This document shows, one piece after another, positions 41,986 to 51,414 of a stretch of 64,000 bases of DNA; the stretch's first letter is position 1, and each line of letters begins with the position of its first letter. Location of the stretch: NCBI RefSeq assembly GCF_003194625.1, contig NZ_QHKX01000001.1:868001-932000 (forward strand), given 5' to 3'. The position numbers and the translations under genes were made by a program. The notes under the pieces are model-generated. The model did no database searches. It saw only the letters and a program-made list of their open reading frames with translations, and was not told where the DNA came from. The DNA is from Nocardioides solisilvae. Lineage in GTDB: Bacteria; Actinomycetota; Actinomycetes; Propionibacteriales; Nocardioidaceae.

Positions 41986-42672
41986 GTGCGGGCGTTCCTG
42001 CGACGGGCGCTGTGGGACGTCGTCCCGCGCGACCAGCGCGACACCGCCGCGGCCCTGCGCCGACGCCAGGTCGTCGTGGGGATCGTCGTGCTGCTCGGCG
42101 CCGCCCTGCTCGGCTGGTCGGTCCGGCTCGAGCCCGGCGACGACCTCTTCTACCTCGGCACCACCGCGCTCGCGGCGCTGTGGGCGGCCGGGTCGCTCGT
42201 CTCCGGCCGGCTCCACCTGGGCCGGATCGCCTTCCGGGACCGGCTCGCCCGGCCCGTGCTCACCCCGCTGGCGCTCGGCTTCGGGCTCGCCGCGGTCTTC
42301 ATCCTCGGCGCGCTGGTGGTGCGCCAGATCCCCTTCCTGGAGGACCAGGTCGGCTCGGTCCTCGACTTCGCCGACGAGGGATCGGTGCCGCTTCTCGTGG
42401 TGATCACGGCGGTCAGCGGGGTGGCCGAGGAGCTCTTCTTCCGCGGCGCCGCCTACGCGGCGATCCCGCGGCACCCCGTGCTCTGGACGAGCCTCGCGTA
42501 CGTCGTCGCCACGGGCGCCACGGGCAACGTCATGCTGACCTTCGCGGCCGGCCTGCTCGGGGTGCTCTGCGGGCTGCAGCGGCGCGCGTCGGGCGGGATC
42601 CTCGCGCCCGCGCTCACCCACGTGAGCTGGTCGCTGACGATGCTGCTGGTGCTGCCGTACCTGATCGCCTGA
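41986..42672 (+). CDS. CPBP family intramembrane metalloprotease
   Basis: 228 aa, GTG start. Several membrane helices (about 28-47, 58-73, 90-112, 131-155, 165-190 and 205-226). The CPBP/Abi motifs are AVSGVAEELFFRGAAYA (Glu-Glu-x3-Arg) and ALTHVSWSL (His). Members cleave prenylated or membrane substrates or act in bacteriocin self-immunity. The substrate here is unknown. It stands alone between the helicase terminator and a convergent gene. Confidence 0.87.
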   Translation: MRAFLRRALWDVVPRDQRDTAAALRRRQVVVGIVVLLGAALLGWSVRLEPGDDLFYLGTTALAALWAAGSLVSGRLHLGRIAFRDRLARPVLTPLALGFGLAAVFILGALVVRQIPFLEDQVGSVLDFADEGSVPLLVVITAVSGVAEELFFRGAAYAAIPRHPVLWTSLAYVVATGATGNVMLTFAAGLLGVLCGLQRRASGGILAPALTHVSWSLTMLLVLPYLIA

Positions 42673-42696
42673 CGCCTCCGGCGTCCTGCCGTGCGT

Positions 42697-43590
42697 TCAG
42701 CGGCCTCCGGCCTCGAGGGCCCGCCGGACCGACTCCTCGTAGCTCAGCGGCTCGAAGGGGAGCAGGTCGCGGATCGAGTGGTCGGTCACGACCACCTCGG
42801 TGCCCATCGAGTCGATGAGGTTGCGCCCGGTGGTGGCGTCGATGTCGGTGACGAAGGAGAGCCAGTAGGAGGAGAGCCGCGGGGTGAAGACGGGCACCGC
42901 GACGACCGGGACCGCCTCGCCGTGCATCACCTCGGAGGCGACCTCCAGCATCCGGCGGTAGGTGAGGACCTCGGAACCGCCGATCTCGAAGGTCCGCCCG
43001 AACGCCTCCTCGCGCCCGACCACGCCGACGAGGTAGCGGATCACGTCGTCCAGCGCGATCGGCTGGGTGCGGGTGTCGGCCCACCGCGGCACCACCATCG
43101 CCGGCAGGTTCTTCACCAGCTGGCGCGTGATCTCCCAGGAGATCCCGCCGTGCCCGACGACGATCGCGGCCCGGAGCACCGTCACCGGCGTGCCGGCCTC
43201 GGCGAGCAGCCGCTCCACCTCGCGGCGGCTGCGCAGGTGGGGGGAGAGGTCGCCGTCCTCGGCGCCGAGACCGCCGAGGTAGACGATCTGGCGGACCCCC
43301 GCGGCGGCCGCCTGCCGCCCGAAGGTGCGGGCCGCCTCGGCGTCCTCGGCCTCGAAGTCGTCGCGGTCCAGCGAGTGCACCAGGTAGACCGCCACGTCGA
43401 CCCCCTCCAGCGCCTCGGCCAGGCTGTCGGGGTCGGTGACGTCGGCGCCCACCGGGGTGCCCGGGCCGTCGTACTCCCCTGGGCGCCGGGTCATCGCCCG
43501 GACGTCGTGGCCCTCGTCCAGCAGGGCGGGGACCAGGCGGCTGCCGACGAAGCCGGTGGCGCCGGTGACGAGCACTGTGGTGGTGGTCAT
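42697..43590 (-). CDS. NAD(P)H-binding atypical SDR family protein
   Basis: 297 aa. The N-terminal Rossmann motif VLVTGATGFVGSRLVPALLDEGH is the atypical SDR TGxxGxxG. Then follow VYLVHSLDRDDFEAED, IVYLGGLGAEDGDLSPHLRSR and TVLRAAIVVGHGGISWE. It resembles the NmrA-like/complex-I NDUFA9-type group, with R-T-Q-P-I-A-L-D-D-V in the substrate part. Substrate unknown. It is divergent from the PNPOx-like gene. Confidence 0.83.
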   Translation of the reverse strand: MTTTTVLVTGATGFVGSRLVPALLDEGHDVRAMTRRPGEYDGPGTPVGADVTDPDSLAEALEGVDVAVYLVHSLDRDDFEAEDAEAARTFGRQAAAAGVRQIVYLGGLGAEDGDLSPHLRSRREVERLLAEAGTPVTVLRAAIVVGHGGISWEITRQLVKNLPAMVVPRWADTRTQPIALDDVIRYLVGVVGREEAFGRTFEIGGSEVLTYRRMLEVASEVMHGEAVPVVAVPVFTPRLSSYWLSFVTDIDATTGRNLIDSMGTEVVVTDHSIRDLLPFEPLSYEESVRRALEAGGR

Positions 43591-43636
43591 GCTCGAAGCC
43601 TAGGCAGGGACGGGTGAAGCCGGGGTCAGGCGCGAG

Positions 43637-43642
43637 TAGGGT
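43637..43642 (+). promoter_or_regulatory. leaderless-type -10 element
   Basis: TAGGGT followed by 7 nt and the ATG at 43650. A GGGAG also precedes the ATG, so both leaderless and leadered initiation are possible. Confidence 0.42.
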
Positions 43643-43649
43643 CGGGAGC

Positions 43650-44081
43650 ATGACCGAGCAGACCGCCCCCCGTGCGCTCGACGAGGACCAGGCCTGGGAG
43701 TTCCTGCGCTCCCACGAGTTCGGCCGGCTGGCGTTCCACCTGGCCGACGAGGTCCACATCGCGCCCATCAACTACGCCGTCGACCACCGCACGCTCCTCT
43801 TCCGCACGGCGGAGGGCAGCAAGCTGCTCGGCGTCGTGATGAACCCCGACATCGCCTTCGAGGTCGACGAGATCGACGAGCACGAGGCGACCAGCATCGT
43901 GATCCGCGGCACGGCCCGCCGCCTGGAGGAGGACGAGGCGCACCGCGCCGAGAACGTCCCCCTCCGGCCCTGGGTCGACGACCTCAAGTACGACGTCGTC
44001 GAGATCACGCCGACCGAGGTCACCGGCCGCCGGTTCCACCTGAGCCGGCCCTGGCTGCACCTGCGCCCCGAGCACGAGTGA
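43650..44081 (+). CDS. pyridoxamine 5'-phosphate oxidase-like flavin-binding protein
   Basis: 143 aa with the split-barrel fold of PNPOx-like proteins: LRSHEFGRLAFHLADEVHIAPINYAVD, LLFRTAEGSKLLGV and SIVIRGTARRLEE. Actinobacterial members bind FMN, F420 or heme; the cofactor cannot be told from sequence alone. The ATG at 43650 is preceded by a -10-like TAGGGT at leaderless spacing. It converges on the amidotransferase gene. Confidence 0.85.
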   Translation: MTEQTAPRALDEDQAWEFLRSHEFGRLAFHLADEVHIAPINYAVDHRTLLFRTAEGSKLLGVVMNPDIAFEVDEIDEHEATSIVIRGTARRLEEDEAHRAENVPLRPWVDDLKYDVVEITPTEVTGRRFHLSRPWLHLRPEHE

Positions 44082-44098
44082 CCGAGCGCGAGTGACGC

Positions 44099-44920
44099 TC
44101 AGGACTCCTGGAGCGCCTCCTCCTGGAGGGCCATGACGGGGTCCAGCCGCGTCACGGCGCGGGTCTCGAGGTCGATCATCACGGCCATGTCCTCGGGCAC
44201 CGGCGTCCAGCCGGGCTCGTCCAGCCCGCTGGAGACGACGGTGAGCCCCTCCTCCTCGGTGCGGTAGTCCATCGCGAAGTACTCGCTGAGGTGCCGCGGG
44301 GGCACGTCGTCCTCGTCGTCGAAGAGGTCGCGCAGGCCCTGGCGGGGCGAGGTGGCGCGGCTGTTCACGTGGATCGCGACCATGTGGGTCGGGGTGAGCA
44401 TGAGCGCGTTGAGGCTGCAGTCGGCGAAGTCCTTGAGCAGCCGGCCCAGCGCGTGCCGGAGGCCGGTCTCGAGGTCGCCGTGCTCGTCGATGCACTGCTT
44501 GACGAACCGGAAGTAGCGCTCGGAGTCGGTGTCGCCCACCAGCAGCGCCTTCGTCGCGGGCGTCAGCAGCGCCTCGAGGTCGGCGATGGGGGAGACGTGG
44601 CCGTTGTGGGCGAAGGCGTAGTCGCCGTCGGTGAAGGGGTGGGTGTTCTCCGGCCGGACCGGCAGCCCGCCGGTGGCCCAGCGCAGGTGGACGAAGCCCG
44701 CCTTGCCGAGCGGACGCCGCACCAGCTCGTCGTACCGCTCGTCGTCGGCGGCGGAGTCGGACGAGGTGACCGCGTGCGTGCCCTCCTCGTCGCGCCACGC
44801 CATCCCCCAGCCGTCGCCGTGCACGCGGGTGAGGGCGGTGAAGCCCTCCAGCCCCTCCTCCCCGAGGAGCTCCTCCACCGAGATCGGTTCCTGGCGCACC
44901 CAGCCCAGCAAGCGGCACAT
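44099..44920 (-). CDS. class II glutamine amidotransferase
   Basis: 273 aa with the catalytic Cys at position 2 (MCRLLGW). Other N-terminal-nucleophile landmarks are RVHGDGWGMAW, HLRWATGGLPV, THPFTDGDYAFAHNGHV and DTDSERYF. It resembles EgtC-like and YafJ-like enzymes that hydrolyse a gamma-glutamyl amide, but no ergothioneine genes (egtB, egtD, egtE) are nearby. It is divergent from the glutamate-cysteine-ligase-like gene, and the two may act on related gamma-glutamyl compounds; that is inference. Confidence 0.88.
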   Translation of the reverse strand: MCRLLGWVRQEPISVEELLGEEGLEGFTALTRVHGDGWGMAWRDEEGTHAVTSSDSAADDERYDELVRRPLGKAGFVHLRWATGGLPVRPENTHPFTDGDYAFAHNGHVSPIADLEALLTPATKALLVGDTDSERYFRFVKQCIDEHGDLETGLRHALGRLLKDFADCSLNALMLTPTHMVAIHVNSRATSPRQGLRDLFDDEDDVPPRHLSEYFAMDYRTEEEGLTVVSSGLDEPGWTPVPEDMAVMIDLETRAVTRLDPVMALQEEALQES

Positions 44921-45037
44921 CTGTGTGGTCTCCTCCTCGAAGCGACGGCATGACGGTCCACCGACCACTGTGCCCGATCGGGGGCGACGCATGAGTCGGG
45001 CGCATGGGTCCGGCCCCCGACGGGGTAAGAGGGCCGC

Positions 45038-46153
45038 ATGCGAGCGATGGGTGTCGAGGAAGAGCTGCTGCTGGTGGACCCGACGACGGGGGCGCCGACC
45101 TCCCGGGCGGCGGAGGTGCTGCGCGCGGCGGCGGTGCGCGAGGAGCGCGACCCCGCACCGGCGACGGAGAAGGGCGGGTCGCTCGGCCACGAGCTCCAGA
45201 AGAGCCAGGTCGAGACCGACACTCCCCCCGAGACGAGCCTGGCGAAGCTCGAGGAGGCGCTGCGCGCCTGGCGCGAGCGGACCCGGGTCAGCGCCCTCGA
45301 GGTCGGCGCGCGGGTGCTCGCCACCGGCACCTCACCGCTGGAGGGGGGCACCAGCCACCTGCGCACCCCGCGGTTCGACGCGATGGCCGCCCGCTACGGG
45401 CTGACGCTCGCCGAGCAGCTCACCTGCGGCTGCCACGTCCACGTCGACGTGGCCGACGACGACGAGGGCGTGGCGGTGCTCGACCGGATCCGCGTCTGGC
45501 TGCCGGTCCTGCTCGCGCTGAGCGCCAACTCCCCGTGGACCAGCGGGGTCGACACGGCGTACGAGAGCTACCGCTCCCAGATGATGGTGCGCTGGCCCAG
45601 CAGCGGGCCGACCCCCGTCTTCGGCTCGGTGAAGGCCTACCGGGCCCACGTGCAGGCGATGCTCGACACCGAGGTGCTGCTCGACGAGGGGATGGTCTAC
45701 AGCGACGCCCGCGTCTCGGCCCAGCACCCGACGGTCGAGGTGCGCGCCGCCGACGTCTGCCTCGACGTGCGCGACACGGTCCTGGTCGCGGCGCTCAGCC
45801 GCGCCCTGGTCGAGACCGCGGCCGGCGAGTGGGCCGACGGTCGCCCGGCCCCCGCGGCCGAGGTGCCGGTGCTCCGGCTGGCCACGTGGCAGGCCGGTCG
45901 CTACGGGCTCGACGGCCAGCTCGTCGACCCCACCTCCTGCCACCCGAAGCCGGCGCGCGAGGTGCTCGACGCGATGCTCGAGCACGTCGACGACGCGCTC
46001 GGTGCCTACGGCGACCGCGAGCTCGTGCACGCCGGCGTCGACCGGCTCTTCGCCGAGGGCACCGGATCGGTGCGCCAGCGCGCACTGCTCGCCGAGCACG
46101 ACCCGGCCACCGTGGTCTCCCAGCTCGCCCGGATCACCGCCGGCGAGGAGTGA
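45038..46153 (+). CDS. carboxylate-amine ligase, glutamate-cysteine ligase type 2 (YbdK family)
   Basis: 371 aa GCS2-family enzyme. Family motifs are VGVEEELLLVDP at the N-terminus, EVGARVLATGTSPL, TCGCHVHVDV (metal and substrate binding), and SANSPWTSGVDTAYESYRSQM. YbdK-like enzymes join glutamate to cysteine or another amine with ATP, usually weakly. Mycothiol rather than glutathione is expected in this phylum, so the true product is unclear. The start is ATG; a second ATG three codons later is possible. Confidence 0.88.
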   Translation: MRAMGVEEELLLVDPTTGAPTSRAAEVLRAAAVREERDPAPATEKGGSLGHELQKSQVETDTPPETSLAKLEEALRAWRERTRVSALEVGARVLATGTSPLEGGTSHLRTPRFDAMAARYGLTLAEQLTCGCHVHVDVADDDEGVAVLDRIRVWLPVLLALSANSPWTSGVDTAYESYRSQMMVRWPSSGPTPVFGSVKAYRAHVQAMLDTEVLLDEGMVYSDARVSAQHPTVEVRAADVCLDVRDTVLVAALSRALVETAAGEWADGRPAPAAEVPVLRLATWQAGRYGLDGQLVDPTSCHPKPAREVLDAMLEHVDDALGAYGDRELVHAGVDRLFAEGTGSVRQRALLAEHDPATVVSQLARITAGEE

Positions 46154-46156
46154 GCC

Positions 46157-46870
46157 TCAGCCGCGCTGCCGGATCTTGGCGCGGCGGGTCTCGTCCATGG
46201 CGGCCTCGTAGGCGGTGACCAGGGAGGTCACCGAGAGCGGCTTCAGCCGCTCGACGACCTCCTGGAGCCGTTCGGGGGTCATCCCCGACTCCTTGTACTT
46301 GGGCCAGACCATGGTGCGGAAGAGCTCGTAGAGCTCCTCGGCGATCTCGCGCCCGTGCCGGGCGTAGAGCGCGTTGGCGGCCTGCGCGGCCTCCACGGGG
46401 TAGCCCAGCTCGAGCAGCCCGAGGCCGACGGAGAGCTGCGAGACCGCGACGTCGTAGTCGCCGTCCGGGCGGGGCACCACGATGTCGAGCGCCTCCAGCG
46501 TGGCCAGGTCGTCGTCGGAGAGCTCGCGGGCGGCCCGCCCGCAGAGCTCCTCGCGACGCATCGCCACGGGGCGCTCCGACATCCACGGCGCGATCATCGA
46601 CCGGTGCAGGGCGATGTCGGCGGCCGAGGCGCCGGCCGGGACCGACTCGACGTACCGCTCGATCGCCGACAGCGTGAAGCCGTGGCTCTGCAGCTCCTGG
46701 ACCAGCTCGAGGCGGGCCACGTGGTCGGCGGTGTAGTACCCCGACCGCCCGCGTCGGATCGGCGGCGGGACCAGCCCGCGGGAGGTGTAGAAGCGCACGT
46801 TGCGCACGCTCATGCCGACCCGAGCGGTGAGCTCCTCGAGGGTGAGCAGGTCCGCGGGCGCGTGCTCCAT
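46157..46870 (-). CDS. MerR family transcriptional regulator
   Basis: 237 aa. The N-terminal winged helix (about 8-75) has LTLEELTARVGMSVRNVRFYTSRGLVPPP and SGYYTADHVARLELVQELQ, typical MerR. A long C-terminal effector domain of about 160 residues has no recognised ligand site. RBS GGGAGGGAG precedes the ATG. It is divergent from the thiolase-FadB operon, whose promoter has a 19-bp spacer filled by a palindrome, the classic MerR target. The same palindrome core precedes the alpha-methylacyl-CoA racemase, so it probably controls both loci in response to an acyl-CoA. Confidence 0.92.
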   Translation of the reverse strand: MEHAPADLLTLEELTARVGMSVRNVRFYTSRGLVPPPIRRGRSGYYTADHVARLELVQELQSHGFTLSAIERYVESVPAGASAADIALHRSMIAPWMSERPVAMRREELCGRAARELSDDDLATLEALDIVVPRPDGDYDVAVSQLSVGLGLLELGYPVEAAQAANALYARHGREIAEELYELFRTMVWPKYKESGMTPERLQEVVERLKPLSVTSLVTAYEAAMDETRRAKIRQRG

Positions 46871-46938
46871 GCGTCTCCCTCCCGGCGCGGCGCCGCTGTG
46901 TGTCGTGGATCACAGGGGGCCAGGATCTGCCCGGCCCT

Positions 46939-46971
46939 TGACGATTGTGACAGCAAGAATGTCACAATCGA
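46939..46971 (+). promoter_or_regulatory. MerR-type promoter and operator of the thiolase-fadB operon
   Basis: A -35 TTGACG (46939-46944) and a -10-like CACAAT (46964-46969) are 19 bp apart. Between and over them lies the perfect inverted repeat CGATTGTGACA-N7-TGTCACAATCG (46943-46971). MerR activators bind such over-spaced promoters and untwist them. The core GTGACA-N7-TGTCAC recurs at 37034-37052. Confidence 0.78.
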
Positions 46972-47040
46972 CGCACACCCAGCCACGACGGACGCCCGAC
47001 GGCGACCCGACCGGCACCACAGGCACGAGCAAGGACGGTC

Positions 47041-48252
<1,212 letters not shown>

Positions 48253-48266
48253 CCCTCCCTCTCCCG

Positions 48267-48305
48267 GTGGTCGAGGAGGTCGCCCCGCGACCGTCTCGAG
48301 ACCAC
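48267..48305. repeat. imperfect palindromic repeat between fadA and fadB
   Basis: GGTGGTCGAGGAGGTCGC, then a CCCC spacer, then GCGACCGTCTCGAGACCAC. The arms are complementary apart from small gaps. From memory, this kind of element is scattered between genes in Nocardioides-type genomes. Only one copy is seen in this window. Confidence 0.65.
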
Positions 48306-48326
48306 GCGAACCGAAAGGCACAACCC

Positions 48327-50534
48327 GTGAGCAGCACCCAGACAGACCAGAGCGCCGTGCGCTACGACAAGGACGCCGACGGCATCGTCACCCTGACCCT
48401 CGACGACCCCAACCAGAGCGCCAACACGATGAACGCGCTCTACCAGTCCTCGATGGAGGCCGCCGTCGCGCGCCTCCTCGAGGAGGGTGACTCCGTCACC
48501 GGCGTCGTCGTGGCCAGCGCGAAGAAGACCTTCTTCGCCGGCGGCGACCTCAAGCTGATGTCGAAGGCCACCAAGGCGGACGCCGCCGACCTCTTCGCCT
48601 CCACGGAGTCGATGAAGGCGACGCTGCGCCGCCTCGAGACCTTCCCCCGCCCCGTGGTCGCCGCGATCAACGGCGCCGCGCTCGGCGGTGGCCTCGAGAT
48701 CGCCCTCGCCTGCAACCACCGGATCGCCTTCGACGGACCCAAGGTGCAGATCGGCCTCCCCGAGGCGAGCCTCGGCCTGCTGCCCGGTGGCGGCGGCGTC
48801 ACCCGCACCGTCCGGATGCTCGGCCTGCAGACCGCGCTGATGGACGTCCTCCTCCAGGGTCCGCGCTTCAAGGCCGCCGACGCCAAGGCCAAGGGCCTCG
48901 TCGACGAGCTGGTCTCCGACCTCGACGACCTCGTGCCCGCCGCCAAGCGGTGGATCCTCGAGCACAAGGACGACGAGACCGCGGCGAAGCAGCCGTGGGA
49001 CCGCCCCGGCTACAAGATGCCCGGCGGCAACCCGAAGTCGCCGGCCCTGGCGGCGTTCCTGCCCGCCTTCCCAGCGCTGCTCCGCAAGCAGCTCAAGGGC
49101 GCCGACTACCCGGCGCAGAAGGCGATCCTCTCGGCCGCGGTCGAGGGCGCGAGCACCGACTTCGACACCGCGTCGCGGATCGAGTCGCGCTACATCACCA
49201 GCCTGATCGTCGGCCAGAACTCGAAGAACATGATCCAGGCGTTCTTCTTCGACCTGCAGGCCATCAACTCCGGCTCGCTGCGCCCGCAGGGCGTGGAGAA
49301 GTTCACCGCCACCAAGGTCGGCGTGCTGGGCGCCGGGATGATGGGCGCTGGCATCGCCTACGTCTGCGCCCGGGCCGGGATGCAGGTCGTCCTCAAGGAC
49401 GTCGAGGTCGCAGCAGCCGAGAAGGGGAAGGCCTACAGCGAGAAGATCAACGCCAAGGCCGTCTCCCGCGGCAAGCTCAGCCAGGAGAAGTCCGACGAGC
49501 TGCTCGCCCGGATCACCCCGACCGCGGACCCGGCCGACCTGGCCGGCTGCGACCTGGTGATCGAGGCCGTCTTCGAGGACCCGGCCCTCAAGGCCAAGGT
49601 CTTCGCCGAGGTGGCGCCGCACGTCAACCCCGACGCGCTGCTCTGCTCCAACACCTCGACCCTGCCGATCACCGAGCTGGCCAAGGGCGTCGACCGCCCC
49701 GCCGACTTCATCGGCCTGCACTTCTTCTCGCCCGTCGACAAGATGCCGCTGGTCGAGATCATCCGCGGCGCCGAGACCTCCGACGCCACCCTGGCCAAGG
49801 CGTACGACGTCGTGCAGCAGATCCGGAAGACCCCGATCGTCGTCAACGACAGCCGCGGCTTCTACACCTCGCGCGTCATCGGCACGCAGATCAACGAGGG
49901 CCTGCGGATGCTCGGCGAGGGCGTCCGGCCGATGAGCCTGGAGCGGGCGGCCACCCAGGCCGGCTTCCCGGTCGGGCCGCTGCAGATCAGCGACGAGCTC
50001 AACATGGAGCTGATGAAGAAGATTCGGATCGCCAACGAGGCGGCCTGGAAGGCCGAGGGCAAGGACGTCGCCGCCGACCCCTCGACCAAGGTCGTCGACA
50101 CGATGCTCGACCTCGGCCGCCCCTCGCGGCTGGCGGGCGCCGGCTTCTACGACTACGACGAGTCCGGGAAGCGCGCCGGCCTGTGGTCCGGGCTGGCCGA
50201 GACCTTCCCGCCCGCCGAGGAGCAGGTCCCGTTCCGCGACGTGCAGGACCGGATGCTCTTCATCGAGGCGCTCGAGACCGCCAAGTGCTTCGAGGAGGGG
50301 GTCCTCACCTCCGCCGCCGCGGCCAACATCGGCTCGATCATGGGCATCGGCTTCCCGGCCAACACCGGCGGTGCGGCGCAGTTCATGACCGGCTACGAGG
50401 GCGCGGACGGGTCGATCGGCCTGGCGGCCTTCGTGGCGCGCGCCGACGAGCTCGCGGCGGCCTACGGGGAGCGGTTCGCGCCCACCCCGCGGCTCCGCGA
50501 GATGGCGGAGAAGGGCGAGTCCTTCCCCGCCTGA
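48327..50534 (+). CDS. fadB: multifunctional enoyl-CoA hydratase / 3-hydroxyacyl-CoA dehydrogenase
   Basis: 735 aa from a GTG ([11 protein letters not shown]) with GAAAGG upstream. The N-terminal crotonase domain (about 10-200) has the oxyanion-hole region [13 protein letters not shown], then [20 protein letters not shown] and [17 protein letters not shown]. The dehydrogenase starts at about residue 330, with [21 protein letters not shown] (NAD binding), [12 protein letters not shown] and [17 protein letters not shown] (catalytic His). The C-terminal 3HCDH repeats end the protein. It performs hydration and NAD-dependent oxidation in beta-oxidation and pairs with the upstream thiolase as a trifunctional set. 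Confidence 0.95.
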   Translation: MSSTQTDQSAVRYDKDADGIVTLTLDDPNQSANTMNALYQSSMEAAVARLLEEGDSVTGVVVASAKKTFFAGGDLKLMSKATKADAADLFASTESMKATLRRLETFPRPVVAAINGAALGGGLEIALACNHRIAFDGPKVQIGLPEASLGLLPGGGGVTRTVRMLGLQTALMDVLLQGPRFKAADAKAKGLVDELVSDLDDLVPAAKRWILEHKDDETAAKQPWDRPGYKMPGGNPKSPALAAFLPAFPALLRKQLKGADYPAQKAILSAAVEGASTDFDTASRIESRYITSLIVGQNSKNMIQAFFFDLQAINSGSLRPQGVEKFTATKVGVLGAGMMGAGIAYVCARAGMQVVLKDVEVAAAEKGKAYSEKINAKAVSRGKLSQEKSDELLARITPTADPADLAGCDLVIEAVFEDPALKAKVFAEVAPHVNPDALLCSNTSTLPITELAKGVDRPADFIGLHFFSPVDKMPLVEIIRGAETSDATLAKAYDVVQQIRKTPIVVNDSRGFYTSRVIGTQINEGLRMLGEGVRPMSLERAATQAGFPVGPLQISDELNMELMKKIRIANEAAWKAEGKDVAADPSTKVVDTMLDLGRPSRLAGAGFYDYDESGKRAGLWSGLAETFPPAEEQVPFRDVQDRMLFIEALETAKCFEEGVLTSAAAANIGSIMGIGFPANTGGAAQFMTGYEGADGSIGLAAFVARADELAAAYGERFAPTPRLREMAEKGESFPA

Positions 50535-50570
50535 CGCTCGCCCCCCGCTCCAAGTAACGCGCTGTGACCA

Positions 50571-50606
50571 CCACTGCCCACCCGGTGATCTCCGGGTGGG
50601 CGGTGG
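50571..50606 (+). terminator. hairpin terminator of the fadAB operon
   Basis: Near-perfect 15-bp stem (CCACTGCCCACCCGG / CCGGGTGGGCGGTGG, one G-T wobble) with a 6-nt loop, 36 bp after the fadB stop codon. Confidence 0.78.
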
Positions 50607-50667
50607 GGGCGGGGGCGGGTCGGGGCGAAAGCCCGCGCGGGAGCGGCGGAACGACGAGAATCGCCGG

Positions 50668-51414
50668 GTGACCGCATCCGTCCCTCCCGCCGCCGTCCTG
50701 GTCGAGGACCTCCACGTCCGCTTCGGCGAGGTCGAGGCCGTCGCGGGCGTCTCCCTCACGGCGTACGCCGGCCAGTCGACCGCGCTGCTCGGGCGCAACG
50801 GGGCCGGCAAGTCCACGACCATGCGGGTGCTGGCCGGCGTCGTCCCGCCCACCACCGGCCGGGTGTCGGTGGCCGGCCACGACGTGGCGCGCGACCCCCT
50901 CGCCGTGAAGCGCGCGGTCGGCTACTGCCCCGACGTGGGAGGCCTCGTGCCGCGGGCGACGCCCTGGGAGCACCTCCAGCTCGCGGCCCGGCTGCGCCGG
51001 CTGCCGTCGGTCGCCGAGGCCGGTCACGAGGCCGGCTGGGAGACCCGCGGCCGGGACCTGCTGGAGCGGTTCGAGCTCGGCGGCGTGGCCCACCGGGTGA
51101 CCGCCGGGTTCTCCCACGGCATGGGCCGCCGGCTCTCGGTGGTGCTGGCCGCCTTCCACCAGCCCGACGTCCTGCTGCTCGACGAGCCGTTCGACGGCGT
51201 CGACCCGCTCGGCGTCGAGGCGACCTTCGACGTGGTCGCCGACGCCCGCTCGCGCGGCGCCAGCGTCCTGCTCTCCACCCACCTGCGCGAGCTGGCGATC
51301 CAGGTCTGCAGCTCGGCGCTGGTGCTGCGCGGCGGCGAGCGGGTCGCGACGCTCGACGCCACCGAGCTGCTCGGGGAGGTCGGCGCCGATGCCTACCGCG
51401 CACTCCTGGACTGA
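50668..51414 (+). CDS. ABC transporter ATP-binding protein
   Basis: 248 aa from the GTG at 50668 ([15 protein letters not shown]). Walker A is GRNGAGKST, the Q-loop region is YCPDVGG, the signature is FSHGMGRRL, Walker B is [12 protein letters not shown] and the H-loop is STHLRE. It belongs to the ABC-2 exporter group. The last 26 bp overlap the start of the permease gene, so the two are translationally coupled. Substrate unknown. Confidence 0.92.
   Translation: MTASVPPAAVLVEDLHVRFGEVEAVAGVSLTAYAGQSTALLGRNGAGKSTTMRVLAGVVPPTTGRVSVAGHDVARDPLAVKRAVGYCPDVGGLVPRATPWEHLQLAARLRRLPSVAEAGHEAGWETRGRDLLERFELGGVAHRVTAGFSHGMGRRLSVVLAAFHQPDVLLLDEPFDGVDPLGVEATFDVVADARSRGASVLLSTHLRELAIQVCSSALVLRGGERVATLDATELLGEVGADAYRALLD

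Noticed and set aside
44099-46153. Ergothioneine biosynthesis locus
   Set aside because: An EgtC-like and a GCS2 protein are present, but egtB, egtD and egtE are absent and the amidotransferase is not close to EgtC.
51098-51127. Degenerate ABC signature (SHGM instead of SGGQ) in the first ABC ATPase
   Set aside because: This variant is fairly common in ABC-2 exporter ATPases, and Walker A, Walker B and the H-loop are intact.
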